From Edwardsiella tarda ATCC 15947 = NBRC 105688 (lineage in GTDB: Bacteria > Pseudomonadota > Gammaproteobacteria > Enterobacterales > Enterobacteriaceae), in NCBI RefSeq assembly GCF_003113495.2, contig NZ_CP084506.1:124001-188000 (forward strand): a stretch of 64,000 bases of DNA, given 5' to 3'. This document shows positions 8,268-18,125 of the stretch, one piece after another (the first letter of the stretch is position 1; each line of letters begins with the position of its first letter). The notes under the pieces were generated by a model. The model did not search any database. It saw nothing but the letters and a program-made list of their open reading frames with translations, and had not been told where the DNA came from. The position numbers and the translations under genes are program-made.

Positions 8268-10834
8268 TGCACGTGCTGGATGTGCTATTGGCGGCGGATG
8301 CCCGGCGAGCATGGATTCATCGCTATCGCGCTTACCGTGAGCATGGCGCGTCGTCGTTCTCGGCGGGGGTGGGCTGCTGTTGGGTGGCGTTGGCCTGGGC
8401 GATCCTCTGCCTGGAGTCACCGGCTTGGCAAGCGGTACGCCAGCAGCGTGCGCGTTGGTTTCCGCATATTGATCCGTTACGGCCACGCTTGCTCGATCCG
8501 TTACGTTACCTGCTACAAGGTCTTTGGCTGGTATCCATCGGTCGTCCGGCGTCGATGACCCTGCTGGGATGGGTAGGGTGTGGCTATCGGCGTATGCTGC
8601 AATGGCTGGCGGCCTTACCATCCCGCCTGGCACCGCACAGTGAGGATGACGTCTCCCTATTGTCGGCACTCCCTTCCGGGTTGCGTCGCATCATCCTTGC
8701 GGTCGTGATTTTGCTCGCCTCGGCGCTGGCGCTGTTATGTATCTCGCAGCCTTTTGATCTCGTGTCGCAAGCCATCTTCGTGCTGTTACTGTGGGGATGC
8801 GCCATGGTGATCCGCCACATTCCCGGCCGGTTTACGACGCTGCTGCTGGTATTGTTATCGATCACCGTCTCCTGCCGCTACATCTGGTGGCGCTATACCA
8901 CTACCTTGAATTGGGATGATCCCTTCAGCCTGATCTGTGGGCTCCTGTTGCTGGCGGCCGAGAGCTATGCCTGGGTCGTGCTGGTGTTGGGCTATTTCCA
9001 ATCGATCTGGCCGCTGAATCGGCCACCGGTGGCTTTGCCGAAAGATGTGACGCAGTGGCCGACGGTCGACATCCTCGTTCCTACCTATAACGAGGATTTA
9101 CGCGTCGTCAAACCGACCATCTATGCCGCCCTGGGTATCGACTGGCCGCGGGATCGCATCAATATTTATCTGTTGGATGATGGGAATCGTGAGAGTTTCC
9201 GCCATTTTGCCCAGGAGGTGGGGATCCACTACATCGCCCGCCCGACGCATGAACATGCCAAGGCGGGGAACTTAAATTATGCGCTGAAGCGGATCACGGG
9301 GGAGTTTGTCGCGGTGTTTGACTGTGACCATGTACCGACTCGTACCTTCCTACAATTGACCATGGGCTGGTTCCTGCGTGAGAAGCGACTGGCCATTTTG
9401 CAGACGCCGCACCATTTCTTTTCCCCCGACCCTTTCGAGCGCAATCTCGGGAATTTCCGGCGGACGCCGAACGAAGGGCAACTGTTCTATGGTTTGTTGC
9501 AGAATGGCAACGACATGTGGAACGCCGCCTTCTTTTGTGGCTCTTGTACCGTATTACGCCGTTGCGCACTGGATGAGATCGGCGGCATCGCCGTCGAAAC
9601 CGTCACCGAGGATGCGCATACTTCGCTGCGCTTGCATCGTCAGGGGTGGTCATCGGCCTACATTCGCATTCCCTTGGCCGCGGGCTTGGCAACAGAGAGC
9701 CTGTCAGCCCACATTGGCCAACGTATGCGTTGGGCACGCGGTATGACACAGATCTTTCGCCTCGATAATCCCTTCTTGGGGCGCGGATTGAGTATGGGGC
9801 AGCGCCTGTGCTACGCCAACGCCATGTTGCACTTTCTCTCCGGGATCCCACGCTTGATCTTCTTGCTCGCGCCATTGGCATTCTTGTTGTTCCATACCTA
9901 TGTCATCTTCGCGCCAGCGCTGGCGATCATCCTATACGTCCTCCCGCATATGTACCACTCCAGCCTCGCGCGAGTCCGCCTACAGGGACGCTATCGCCAC
10001 TCTTACTGGAATGAGATTTATGAGACGGTGCTGGCCTGGTATATCGCCCGGCCGACCTTAGTCGCGTTAATCAATCCGCGTAAAGGCCGCTTTAATGTCA
10101 CCCAGAAGGGGGGGCTGGTGGCGCAGAATCATATGGATTGGGTGATTTCCTCGCCCTATCTCATCCTGGTCCTGCTGAATGTGTTGGGGTTGCTGTTCGG
10201 TGCTTGGCGCCTGCTATTTGGGCCAGAGAATGAGCTGTTTACCGTGCTGCTGACCGTCGCATGGGTGATGTATAACCTGATTATTCTCGGGGGCGCCGCC
10301 GCCGTGGCGGTTGAAGTGCGGCAACTGCGCCAGGCGCATCGCGTCGAAATGGCGATGCCTGCCGTGTTGATGCGCCATGATGGGCACCTCTATCCCTGCA
10401 CGCTGCGTGACTATTCCGATGGCGGTGTCGGTGTGGAGCTTGCCGATGATCGTCTAGTCTTACAGGAAGGTGAGCCCATTTCCTTGTTGTTACAGAAGGG
10501 AACGGAGAGTTTCGTCTTCCCCATCACCGTGACGCGTGTGTTTGGTCGTCGTGCCGGGTTGCGCTTAGAGGGATTAAGCGTCGCGCAACATATCGCTTTT
10601 GTGCAGTGTACCTTCGCCCGCGCCGATACCTGGGCGCTGTGGCAACAGGCGATCCCGGAGGATCACTTAGGCGGTGGATTTGTCACTATTTTGCGTTTGG
10701 TCGGCCGGGGTTATCGCAATCTTGCGGAGTATGCGCCGGCCCCGTGGAGTACACCGATCGTGGCGGTAGTTCGTCTGAGCGCTTGGCTGCTCTCTTTTCT
10801 GCCACGCCCGGTCGCGCGTCAGCCGAACGCCTAG
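8264..10834 (+). CDS. bcsA: BcsA, cellulose synthase catalytic subunit
   Basis: Processive family 2 glycosyltransferase, 856 residues, that polymerises UDP-glucose and extrudes the chain through its own membrane channel. Membrane helices flank a cytosolic catalytic domain with the D,D,D,QxxRW set: DDG at 305-307, DCD at 353-355, TED at 448-450 and QRMRW at 486-490. The C-terminal PilZ domain has an intact c-di-GMP site, Arg689-x3-Arg693 and Asp716-x-Ser718-x2-Gly721, so activation by c-di-GMP is expected. The start is the ATG overlapping the bcsQ stop (ATGA); an in-frame extension further upstream lies inside bcsQ. It forms the inner-membrane core with BcsB. Confidence 0.97.
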   Translation: MMHVLDVLLAADARRAWIHRYRAYREHGASSFSAGVGCCWVALAWAILCLESPAWQAVRQQRARWFPHIDPLRPRLLDPLRYLLQGLWLVSIGRPASMTLLGWVGCGYRRMLQWLAALPSRLAPHSEDDVSLLSALPSGLRRIILAVVILLASALALLCISQPFDLVSQAIFVLLLWGCAMVIRHIPGRFTTLLLVLLSITVSCRYIWWRYTTTLNWDDPFSLICGLLLLAAESYAWVVLVLGYFQSIWPLNRPPVALPKDVTQWPTVDILVPTYNEDLRVVKPTIYAALGIDWPRDRINIYLLDDGNRESFRHFAQEVGIHYIARPTHEHAKAGNLNYALKRITGEFVAVFDCDHVPTRTFLQLTMGWFLREKRLAILQTPHHFFSPDPFERNLGNFRRTPNEGQLFYGLLQNGNDMWNAAFFCGSCTVLRRCALDEIGGIAVETVTEDAHTSLRLHRQGWSSAYIRIPLAAGLATESLSAHIGQRMRWARGMTQIFRLDNPFLGRGLSMGQRLCYANAMLHFLSGIPRLIFLLAPLAFLLFHTYVIFAPALAIILYVLPHMYHSSLARVRLQGRYRHSYWNEIYETVLAWYIARPTLVALINPRKGRFNVTQKGGLVAQNHMDWVISSPYLILVLLNVLGLLFGAWRLLFGPENELFTVLLTVAWVMYNLIILGGAAAVAVEVRQLRQAHRVEMAMPAVLMRHDGHLYPCTLRDYSDGGVGVELADDRLVLQEGEPISLLLQKGTESFVFPITVTRVFGRRAGLRLEGLSVAQHIAFVQCTFARADTWALWQQAIPEDHLGGGFVTILRLVGRGYRNLAEYAPAPWSTPIVAVVRLSAWLLSFLPRPVARQPNA

Positions 10835-10891
10835 TATCGACGGTCGACACGGCGTGAGTAGGTATTAACTAATGGAGTTACGGAGATACCC

Positions 10892-13243
10892 ATGATGAAG
10901 AGCCTTCCCCTATTGTGGGCTGCTACGGTGTTAGGTGTGAGTATGCTGGCGCAGGCTGAATCTCCGTCGCCCCTGACTACGGAGAGCACGGCGACGGATA
11001 GCACACCGATATCGGTGACGCCGCCCCCCTTGGCCGCCGAGCGTATGACGACGGACGCGGTGTCGCCAGCGGCCCCTGTCGTGGCGTCAACGGATATGTC
11101 GGCGCCACGAGCGACCCAGACGCTGGATCTGACACAGCTATCCTCGGGACCGACGGTGTTGCGCGTCGACAATCCCAACGCCTATATGGAGTTCGGCGTC
11201 GCACGTGACCAGCTGGTGACGCGCGCCATCCTTAACCTGGAGTTTACCCCGTCGCCTTCACTGGTCCCGTTGATCTCCCAGGTAAAACTATTCTTGAACG
11301 ATGATTTGATCGGTGTGGTGACCGTGGAAAAGGCGCAGTTGGGGCATGCAAATCAACTCCAGATCCCCATCGATGCCCACTATATTACCGATTTTAACCG
11401 CATCCGACTGGAGTTTGTCGGCCGTTATCAGCCGTATCGGATGTGTGAAAATGAGTGGCATCCGACGCTATGGCTGGCCATCGGTAAGAACAGTAGCCTG
11501 ACCTTAGAGACGCAGGCGTTGGCGGTACAGAATGATCTGGCGCTATTCCCGCGTCCCTTCTTTGATCGCTTCAGTAAGGCGGCGCTGACCCTGCCGGTGG
11601 TGTTTGCGGCTCAGCCGGACTTGGCACAGCAGCAGGCCGCCGCGGTGTTAGCTTCCTGGTTTGGCGTCCAGGCGCAGTGGCGTGGCCAGCGTTTCCCGGT
11701 GCTGTATAACCAGTTGCCGGATCGCCATGGGGTCGTGTTCGCCACCAACACGTCTCGTCCCGACTTCTTGCGTGACTACCCGGCGGTGAAGGGGCCAACG
11801 GTCGCGATGATGTCTCATCCGAATAATCCCTATATTAAGCTGTTACTGATCCTGGGGCGCGACGATAACGATCTGATGACGGCGGTGCGTGGCCTTGCTC
11901 AGGGTAATGCCATGTTGCGAGGGGATCGCGTCGCCATCGATCAGGTCGAGACCTTGGCGCCCCGTCAGCCTTACGATGCGCCTAACTGGGTGCCGACCGA
12001 TCGGCCGGTGACCTTCGGCGAGCTGCAAGACTATGACGAGCAATTGCAATCTGTCGGCATCCGCCCCGCGCCGATCTCGTTGACGCTGAACCTGCCGCCC
12101 GATCTCTTTTTGCATCGCAACGCCTACGTGGATATGAACCTCAAGTATCGCTATACCCAGCCACCGTTTAAGGATGGCTCGCGGATGGCGGTTAGCATCA
12201 ATCGTCAGTTCGTACAGGCATTCCCTTTGGTGCCGACGGAGAACGAGGGGCAGGCGGTGTTGCATATCCCGCTGATTCAGGGACTGATCGATAAACTGGA
12301 CCAGGTCACCATTCCGGCGGTGAAGTTAGGGATTGAAAACAATCTGCGCTTCGACTTCGATTATGTGGTGCCCTATCTGACGCCGGCGAGCGGCGAGTGC
12401 GTCTCTTATCAGCCGCTGCCGAATACGGCGGCCATCGAAAAAAGTTCTACTCTCGATCTGTCGGGTTTCCGCCATTTCATCGCCATGCCGAATCTGCGCA
12501 GTTTTGCCAACGCCGGCTTCCCCTTTAGCCGCCTGGCCGATCTGTCGCAGACCCTGGTGGTCGTGGCTTCGAAGCCCTCGCCGATTCAGGTGAGCACGCT
12601 GCTGGCGACCCTGGGAAACATCGGCGCTCAGACCGGTTACCCGGCATTAGCGGTCACCTTGAGCGACGATGTTGCTCAGGCACGTGCGCAGGATCGCGAC
12701 ATCTTGGTGATCGGGCGGATTCCGTCGACACTGCGTGATGCCGATCGGGTGGCGATGTTGGTCGATGCAACCCAGAGCTGGCTGATGAGTCCGATGAGTA
12801 ATACGGCGCCGGATAACACCATTCCCGATCCCGATGCCCAACGTCCGGCCGCGAAAACGACATTCAGCGCCCAGGCGCCTCTGGCGGTGATCGTCGGCTT
12901 CGAATCGCCGTTCAGTGCGCAGCGCAGCGTGGTCGCGTTGCTGGCGGATGATCAAGCGGGCTATACACTACTCAATGAGGCGTTGATCGATAAGGGGAAA
13001 ACCGCCGCCATGTATGGGTCGGTCGCTATCGTGCGTAGCTCCGGTGTCAATAGTCTACGAGTCGGTGATATTTACTATGTCGGTCATCTGCCGTGGTGGG
13101 AACGGCTGTGGTATACCTTCTCCTCACACCCATACATTTTAGCCGCATTGGCATTGCTGGCGATCGTATTGGTGAGCCTGGTGCTGTGGCGTGTGCCGAG
13201 CTGGCTGCGTCGCCGCCGTCTGGAGTCCGACGAGAGGAGATAA
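10892..13243 (+). CDS. bcsB: BcsB, cellulose synthase periplasmic co-catalytic subunit
   Basis: A 783-residue protein (E. coli 779) that guides the nascent glucan across the periplasm and anchors to BcsA by its C-terminal helix. A signal peptide (about residues 1-23, cut after AQA) is followed by a low-complexity Thr/Ala/Pro linker (about 24-75), then the jelly-roll and flavodoxin-like repeats. A single membrane helix (YILAALALLAIVLVSLVLW) near residues 750-770 is followed by a basic tail. GGAG precedes the ATGATG start. bcsZ begins 4 bp after its stop. Confidence 0.96.
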   Translation: MMKSLPLLWAATVLGVSMLAQAESPSPLTTESTATDSTPISVTPPPLAAERMTTDAVSPAAPVVASTDMSAPRATQTLDLTQLSSGPTVLRVDNPNAYMEFGVARDQLVTRAILNLEFTPSPSLVPLISQVKLFLNDDLIGVVTVEKAQLGHANQLQIPIDAHYITDFNRIRLEFVGRYQPYRMCENEWHPTLWLAIGKNSSLTLETQALAVQNDLALFPRPFFDRFSKAALTLPVVFAAQPDLAQQQAAAVLASWFGVQAQWRGQRFPVLYNQLPDRHGVVFATNTSRPDFLRDYPAVKGPTVAMMSHPNNPYIKLLLILGRDDNDLMTAVRGLAQGNAMLRGDRVAIDQVETLAPRQPYDAPNWVPTDRPVTFGELQDYDEQLQSVGIRPAPISLTLNLPPDLFLHRNAYVDMNLKYRYTQPPFKDGSRMAVSINRQFVQAFPLVPTENEGQAVLHIPLIQGLIDKLDQVTIPAVKLGIENNLRFDFDYVVPYLTPASGECVSYQPLPNTAAIEKSSTLDLSGFRHFIAMPNLRSFANAGFPFSRLADLSQTLVVVASKPSPIQVSTLLATLGNIGAQTGYPALAVTLSDDVAQARAQDRDILVIGRIPSTLRDADRVAMLVDATQSWLMSPMSNTAPDNTIPDPDAQRPAAKTTFSAQAPLAVIVGFESPFSAQRSVVALLADDQAGYTLLNEALIDKGKTAAMYGSVAIVRSSGVNSLRVGDIYYVGHLPWWERLWYTFSSHPYILAALALLAIVLVSLVLWRVPSWLRRRRLESDERR

Positions 13244-13247
13244 ATGC

Positions 13248-14372
13248 ATGAGGGAATATGTCTGCCGAGCCTTGATGGCCGTGGTCTTGCTGGGCGCTAG
13301 CGCCGGCGGTGTCCTGGGGGCGGCCTGTGAATGGCCGGCCTGGATGCAGTTTCGCCAGGATTACATCACGCCCGACGGGCGGGTGATCGATCCCAGTACG
13401 CCGCGCCAGGTCACCACCTCGGAGGGACAAAGCTACGCCTTATTCTTCGCGCTAGTGAATAACGATAGGGCGCTGTTCGCTCGGTTACTGGCCTGGACCC
13501 AGGACAATCTGGCGCAAGGAAGCCTAAAACAGCGCCTTCCGGCTTGGCTCTGGGGACGGCACGACGATGGCCAATGGCGGGTATTGGACAATAACTCCGC
13601 GTCGGATGCCGATTTGTGGATCGCTTACACGTTGTTGGAGGCGGGACGGCTATGGCAGGAGGAGCACTATCAGCGGCTGGGGATCGCCTTGCTGGCCCGC
13701 ATCGCCCGCGAAGAGGTGGTTGCCTTGCCCGGTTTCGGCATGATGCTGTTACCGGGACGCTATGGCTTCCGACGTGGCGCCTTGTGGACCATCAACCCCA
13801 GTTATCTGCCCCCGCAGATCCTGGCCCGCCTCGCGCCATTACATGGTCCCTGGAACCGTTTGCAGTACAGTGCGCTGCGTATGCTGCAGGTGACTTCACC
13901 GCGCGGCATCGTGCCGGATTGGACCAATTGGCAGCGTAATAAGGGCTGGTTAGCGACGCCGGGGCGCGCCTATATCAGCGGCTATGACGCGATTCGCGCC
14001 TATCTCTGGGCTGGCATGCTGGCCGAGGGGGCGCCGGCGAAGCGCACGCTGATCAAGCATTGGCAGCCGATGGCACAATTGAGTGAGCAGTTGGGGTATA
14101 TCCCAGAAAAGGTGGGCGTTCTCGATGGCGTGCCACAAGGTGAAGGTAACGTCGGTTTCTCCGCCGCCATGTTGCCATTTTTAGCGGCGAGTGAGAGTCC
14201 TTTGCTGGCGACGCTACGTCAGCGGGTACTGACTAACCCGCCAGGTAAGGATAACTACTACAGTTCAGTCCTGATGTTGTTTGGTCTCGGCTGGGATCAG
14301 CAGCGTTTCCGTTTTAACCTACAGGGTGAACTGGTGCCAAATTGGGGTGCCACATGCGTCGTTTCCCACTGA
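13248..14372 (+). CDS. bcsZ: BcsZ, periplasmic endo-1,4-beta-glucanase (GH8)
   Basis: Family 8 glycoside hydrolase of 374 residues (E. coli 368) that trims cellulose in the periplasm and is needed for normal secretion. It has a signal peptide of about 24 residues ending VLGAA. The general acid lies in VTTSEGQSYALFFAL (Glu59, matching E. coli Glu55). The conserved NNSASDADLWIAYTLLEAGRLW block carries further active-site residues. The start is the ATG 4 bp after bcsB (GAGAGGAGA upstream), not a longer frame reading back into bcsB. Its 3' end overlaps bcsC by 19 bp. Confidence 0.95.
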   Translation: MREYVCRALMAVVLLGASAGGVLGAACEWPAWMQFRQDYITPDGRVIDPSTPRQVTTSEGQSYALFFALVNNDRALFARLLAWTQDNLAQGSLKQRLPAWLWGRHDDGQWRVLDNNSASDADLWIAYTLLEAGRLWQEEHYQRLGIALLARIAREEVVALPGFGMMLLPGRYGFRRGALWTINPSYLPPQILARLAPLHGPWNRLQYSALRMLQVTSPRGIVPDWTNWQRNKGWLATPGRAYISGYDAIRAYLWAGMLAEGAPAKRTLIKHWQPMAQLSEQLGYIPEKVGVLDGVPQGEGNVGFSAAMLPFLAASESPLLATLRQRVLTNPPGKDNYYSSVLMLFGLGWDQQRFRFNLQGELVPNWGATCVVSH

Positions 14373-17300
14373 GTCTGAGTGCGCTGCCGGTTGCGCTAGC
14401 GTTGAGTGGTCCGCTGAGTGCCGGCGAGGTGAATGCGACCGACTGGCTGTTGGAGCAGGTGCGTATTGGCGAGGCTGAGCAGCGTTATGATCTGGTGATG
14501 CAGTCACTCGATCGGCTGATGATGATCGCCCCGAACGATCCTGAGGTCATCATGGCGCGCATGCGTTTGTTGCTGCGTCAAGGTAACACCCAGGGGGCCG
14601 GGCAGTTGGCCGACCAGCTCTGTCTGCCGGCTAACCAGGCGGTGGTCTGTCAGCGTGCGCGGATGTTGCTGGCGTTGAACACGCCGCAGGGGCGCCAGGC
14701 GTTACAGCAGGCGCGCCTGTTGGCCACGGCTGGCCAGTATACGGCGGCCGTGGCGGCCTATGATGCCCTATGGCAGGGGGCGCCGCCGCCCTTGGATCTG
14801 GCCGCAGAATATTGGCGAACCGTCGCTCGTCTTACGGGGCAGACGCCACGCGCGATCGCGGCACTCCAGGCGTTAAATCAGCGTTATCCTTACGATGTCG
14901 CGGTCGCAGAGACTTTAGTGAAGCTGCTGCTATCGCAGGGGCAGCAGCAAGAGGCCGACGCGCTGTTGATGCGCATGGCGGAGAATGAGGCGACGCGTCC
15001 TCGCGCCGCCGCGATCGGGTTGGCACAGATTCAGCGCATGCCGCCGGGGAGTGAGCGTGTTGCGGCGTTACGCCGTTATATTCAACGCTTCCAAGGGGTG
15101 CCGCAGGCGGTGGCCGATGCCGAGACATTGCTCCAGGCACAGCTGGCGGCGACTCAACCGGGCGCTGAATCGGCCCCTACCGCAGCGGGTGAAGCCTCGC
15201 CGAATGCCGCCACTCAGTCCATCCCCGCTCAGGCGGGTACCCAATCGCTCCCTGCCGCAGTGGGTGAAACCTCGCTGAACGCCGCCACTCAGCCCGAGCC
15301 CCCCGCTCAGGCGGTGAATAATAATGGGGCCGCCTTGGGGGCATTGGCGGAAGCATATTCGCAACGCGGGGAGCGCCAACAGGCGATCACACTCTTCGAA
15401 CGCGCCATCGCCGCCGCACCGGATAGCGATCAACAGGGGAAGTGGCACAGCCTATTGAAGACCAATCGTTATTGGCTGCTCGTTAAGCAGGGCGATGAGG
15501 CGTTAGCGGCGCGACGTTATGATGAGGCGCGCCAGAAGTACCGCCAGGCACAGGCCTTGGACGGTCAGGAGGCCTATGCCCTGATCGGTCTGGGCGATGT
15601 GGCCGCGGCACAGGGTGATCTGGCCAGCGCCGAGCGGACGTATCAGCGAGCATTACAGTTCGATAGCAACAACGGCAGCGCCTTACGTAAGTTAGTGGGC
15701 GTTTACCAACAGCAGTCGCCCGATAAGGCGTTGATGTATTTGCAACAGTTACCTAGCGCGCAACGCCGCGCCCTCAAGGCCAACTATCAGTCGTTGCAGA
15801 GTGATGCATTGCAACAGCAGGCCGCTGTTTTGGCGGTGCGCCAGGCGTGGGGACCCGCACTTGAGCGCCTGACGGCGGCACAACAGCTGACGCCGGATGA
15901 TGTTTGGCTGAATTATCGCTTGGCCGGTACGCTGGTCAGCGCGGGACAACCGCTACGTGGCGATGCCTTGATGCAGCGGATGGCACAGCGTTTCCCGCAC
16001 GATCGCGATCAAATCTATGCGCATGCCCTCTACCTTTCATCACGCGATCAGACCCAGCAGGCGGAGGCGGTGTTACGGCAGTTGCCGCGCGACCAGTGGA
16101 GCGACGGGATGCAGGCCTTGGCGCTACGTTTGCAGGCAAACCGTATCTTGGCGCATGCCAACCAGCTACGCGATGCGGGCGATGAGACGCAAGCGATCGC
16201 TTACTTACAACGCCAACCCTCCTCTCCGGCCATCGATCTGACCTTGGCCGATTGGGCCCTGGCGCGCGATGACTATCACACCGCCTTACAAGGTTATCAG
16301 CAGGTGCTGGCCCGAGATCCGCAGAATGCCGATGCGCGTCTCGGGATGATAGAGACACGCGTGGCACAGGGGGACTATCCGGCGGCTCGAGCCGCCTTGC
16401 AAAACGAGCCACCACCGCGTGTACCGGTCGATCTCGGCACGCAACGGCGTCTCGCCAACGCCTGGGCTGCCAGTGGCGATCCGGCACAGGCGCAGCGTCT
16501 CTTCGATCCGTTGTTGTCCGAGGCGCGACGCACGCCGGGAATGAATGGTGCTTTGCTGTTGCGCGATGATGCGCGTCTGGCGCGCCAGTTGGGGCAGACC
16601 CCTCGGGCGCAGGACGATCTGCGCGCGGCGATGGGCGTGGCGGCGATCGGCGAAGTTGCCGCCCAAGATAACGAGGGTTTTACGCGTCTTACGCGTATCG
16701 ATAGCCAAGATGATTGGCTTAAACGCAGTATTCGATCCGATAGCGCCGATCTCTATCGGCAGCAGGAGGTCCGTTTCACCCTGGAGCATGATTACTGGGG
16801 ATCGAGTGGTAGCGGCGGCTATTCCGATCTGAAGGCGCATACGACGATGCTACAGGCCGACATGCCGCTTTATGACGGTCGACTGTTTGCCCGTAGTGAT
16901 CTGGTCGATATGGATGAGGGGCGCCTGTCGGGCGGAGCCTACCAGGATAAATTCGGTAGCTGTTACGTGAATGGTTGCCCACCCGGCGAGCGGCAACGCA
17001 GCACCGGCGCTAGCCTGGCCATCGGCTGGCAAAATGCGGACTGGCAGATGGATTTGGGCACCACTCCCATCGGGATGCGTGTGGTGGATTGGGTGGGCGG
17101 AATCGCTTACAACGGCGACTGGCGGAATATTGGCTGGACGCTGGAGGCTCATCGGCGTCCACTGTCCAGTTCATTGCTGGCGTTGGGAGGTCAGCGTGAT
17201 CCCGCTAGCGGTACGGAATGGGGCGGGGTGCGACGCAATGGCGTGACGTTGAACGCCAGCTATGATCGTGGTGGCCCATCGGGGTTGTGGGGGGCGTTGA

Positions 17301-17875
17301 GTGCCGATTACTTGACGGGAAAAAATGTCGAGAGTAATAGCAGCGTGCGCTGGATGGGGGGCTACTATTATAAGCTCATCAACGAAGATCATCGTCGTGT
17401 TAGCGTTGGGCTGAGCAATATGCTCTGGCACTACGATAAAGATCTGAGTGGCTACACCTTAGGACAGGGGGGGTACTACAGCCCGCAGCAGTATCTCTCG
17501 TTTGCCATTCCGCTGAATTATCGCCAGCGTACGGAGAACTGGTCGTGGGAGTTGGGTGGATCCGTCTCCTGGTCCTATGCGCGCACCGCGGATCAGCGGC
17601 GTTATCCGTTGCAGAATTTGATCGAGAGTAGCCGAGTGCCCGATTATGATGTTAGCGATCCCGGCAGTAGCAGCAACGGCTTCGGTTATACGCTACGCGC
17701 TATCGTGGAGCGGCGTCTGACGAGCCATTGGTTTGTGGGGGCGGGGGTCGATATTCAACAGGCCAAAGATTATACCCCGAGCCATGCCCTAATTTATGTG
17801 CGCTACTCGGTTCAGGGATGGCAGGGTGATATGGATCTGCCACCGCAGCCACTTCGCCCCTATGCCGATTTCTAA
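14354..17875 (+). CDS. bcsC: BcsC, outer-membrane cellulose export porin with TPR domain
   Basis: A 1173-residue outer-membrane exporter (E. coli 1157). It has a signal peptide (1 to about 24), a long periplasmic array of TPR repeats (about 30-780) that contacts cellulose and peptidoglycan, and a C-terminal beta-barrel (from about 800, starting near QQEVRFTLEHDYW) ending in Phe. The start is the ATG at 14354; a TTG 12 nt upstream is less likely. The TPR region is interrupted at about residues 270-325 by an Ala/Gln/Pro/Thr-rich linker built of a duplicated 25-residue unit (listed separately). Last gene of bcsRQABZC. Confidence 0.96.
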   Translation: MRRFPLSLSALPVALALSGPLSAGEVNATDWLLEQVRIGEAEQRYDLVMQSLDRLMMIAPNDPEVIMARMRLLLRQGNTQGAGQLADQLCLPANQAVVCQRARMLLALNTPQGRQALQQARLLATAGQYTAAVAAYDALWQGAPPPLDLAAEYWRTVARLTGQTPRAIAALQALNQRYPYDVAVAETLVKLLLSQGQQQEADALLMRMAENEATRPRAAAIGLAQIQRMPPGSERVAALRRYIQRFQGVPQAVADAETLLQAQLAATQPGAESAPTAAGEASPNAATQSIPAQAGTQSLPAAVGETSLNAATQPEPPAQAVNNNGAALGALAEAYSQRGERQQAITLFERAIAAAPDSDQQGKWHSLLKTNRYWLLVKQGDEALAARRYDEARQKYRQAQALDGQEAYALIGLGDVAAAQGDLASAERTYQRALQFDSNNGSALRKLVGVYQQQSPDKALMYLQQLPSAQRRALKANYQSLQSDALQQQAAVLAVRQAWGPALERLTAAQQLTPDDVWLNYRLAGTLVSAGQPLRGDALMQRMAQRFPHDRDQIYAHALYLSSRDQTQQAEAVLRQLPRDQWSDGMQALALRLQANRILAHANQLRDAGDETQAIAYLQRQPSSPAIDLTLADWALARDDYHTALQGYQQVLARDPQNADARLGMIETRVAQGDYPAARAALQNEPPPRVPVDLGTQRRLANAWAASGDPAQAQRLFDPLLSEARRTPGMNGALLLRDDARLARQLGQTPRAQDDLRAAMGVAAIGEVAAQDNEGFTRLTRIDSQDDWLKRSIRSDSADLYRQQEVRFTLEHDYWGSSGSGGYSDLKAHTTMLQADMPLYDGRLFARSDLVDMDEGRLSGGAYQDKFGSCYVNGCPPGERQRSTGASLAIGWQNADWQMDLGTTPIGMRVVDWVGGIAYNGDWRNIGWTLEAHRRPLSSSLLALGGQRDPASGTEWGGVRRNGVTLNASYDRGGPSGLWGALSADYLTGKNVESNSSVRWMGGYYYKLINEDHRRVSVGLSNMLWHYDKDLSGYTLGQGGYYSPQQYLSFAIPLNYRQRTENWSWELGGSVSWSYARTADQRRYPLQNLIESSRVPDYDVSDPGSSSNGFGYTLRAIVERRLTSHWFVGAGVDIQQAKDYTPSHALIYVRYSVQGWQGDMDLPPQPLRPYADF
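15174..15320 (+). repeat. Imperfect 75-bp tandem duplication inside bcsC
   Basis: Two adjacent copies with a 75-bp period, starting at about 15174 and 15249, encode GEASPNAATQSIPAQAG... and GETSLNAATQPEPPAQA.... The period is a multiple of three, so the frame is kept, and the repeat lengthens the flexible linker between two TPR blocks. The copies differ at scattered bases, so it is not a sequencing duplicate. Confidence 0.8.
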
Positions 17876-17894
17876 CCTCAGTGACGTGCGCCGT

Positions 17895-17918
17895 CACCCA
17901 CGAGATGCGTCGTGGGTG
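17895..17918 (+). terminator. Hairpin downstream of bcsC
   Basis: A 9-bp perfect stem (CACCCACGA / TCGTGGGTG, 6-nt loop) 20 bp after the bcsC stop. It has no clear U tract, so it may protect the 3' end or be a weak terminator. Confidence 0.5.
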
Positions 17919-18125
17919 GCGTGCCGCACCTCTTTCTACGCGATTACCGCGTCGGCTCCATCTGCGTGACTTGGGTATATGAACCGGATGCACGAAGATC
18001 TTTAGTGCCTTTTATCCTAGTTAATAACGCGAGTGAATCCAGTATACTCGGTCCGTTTGAGGCGCTAGGCCGCACAGGGGTGCGATCGCGTGACCTTAAG
18101 CGGATTTTGTGTGCGGAGAGAGAGT

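Noticed and set aside
15936..16487. Minus-strand frames inside bcsC (also 16286-16840)
   Set aside because: They are antisense shadows of the TPR region, rich in Arg/Pro/His as expected from reverse reading.
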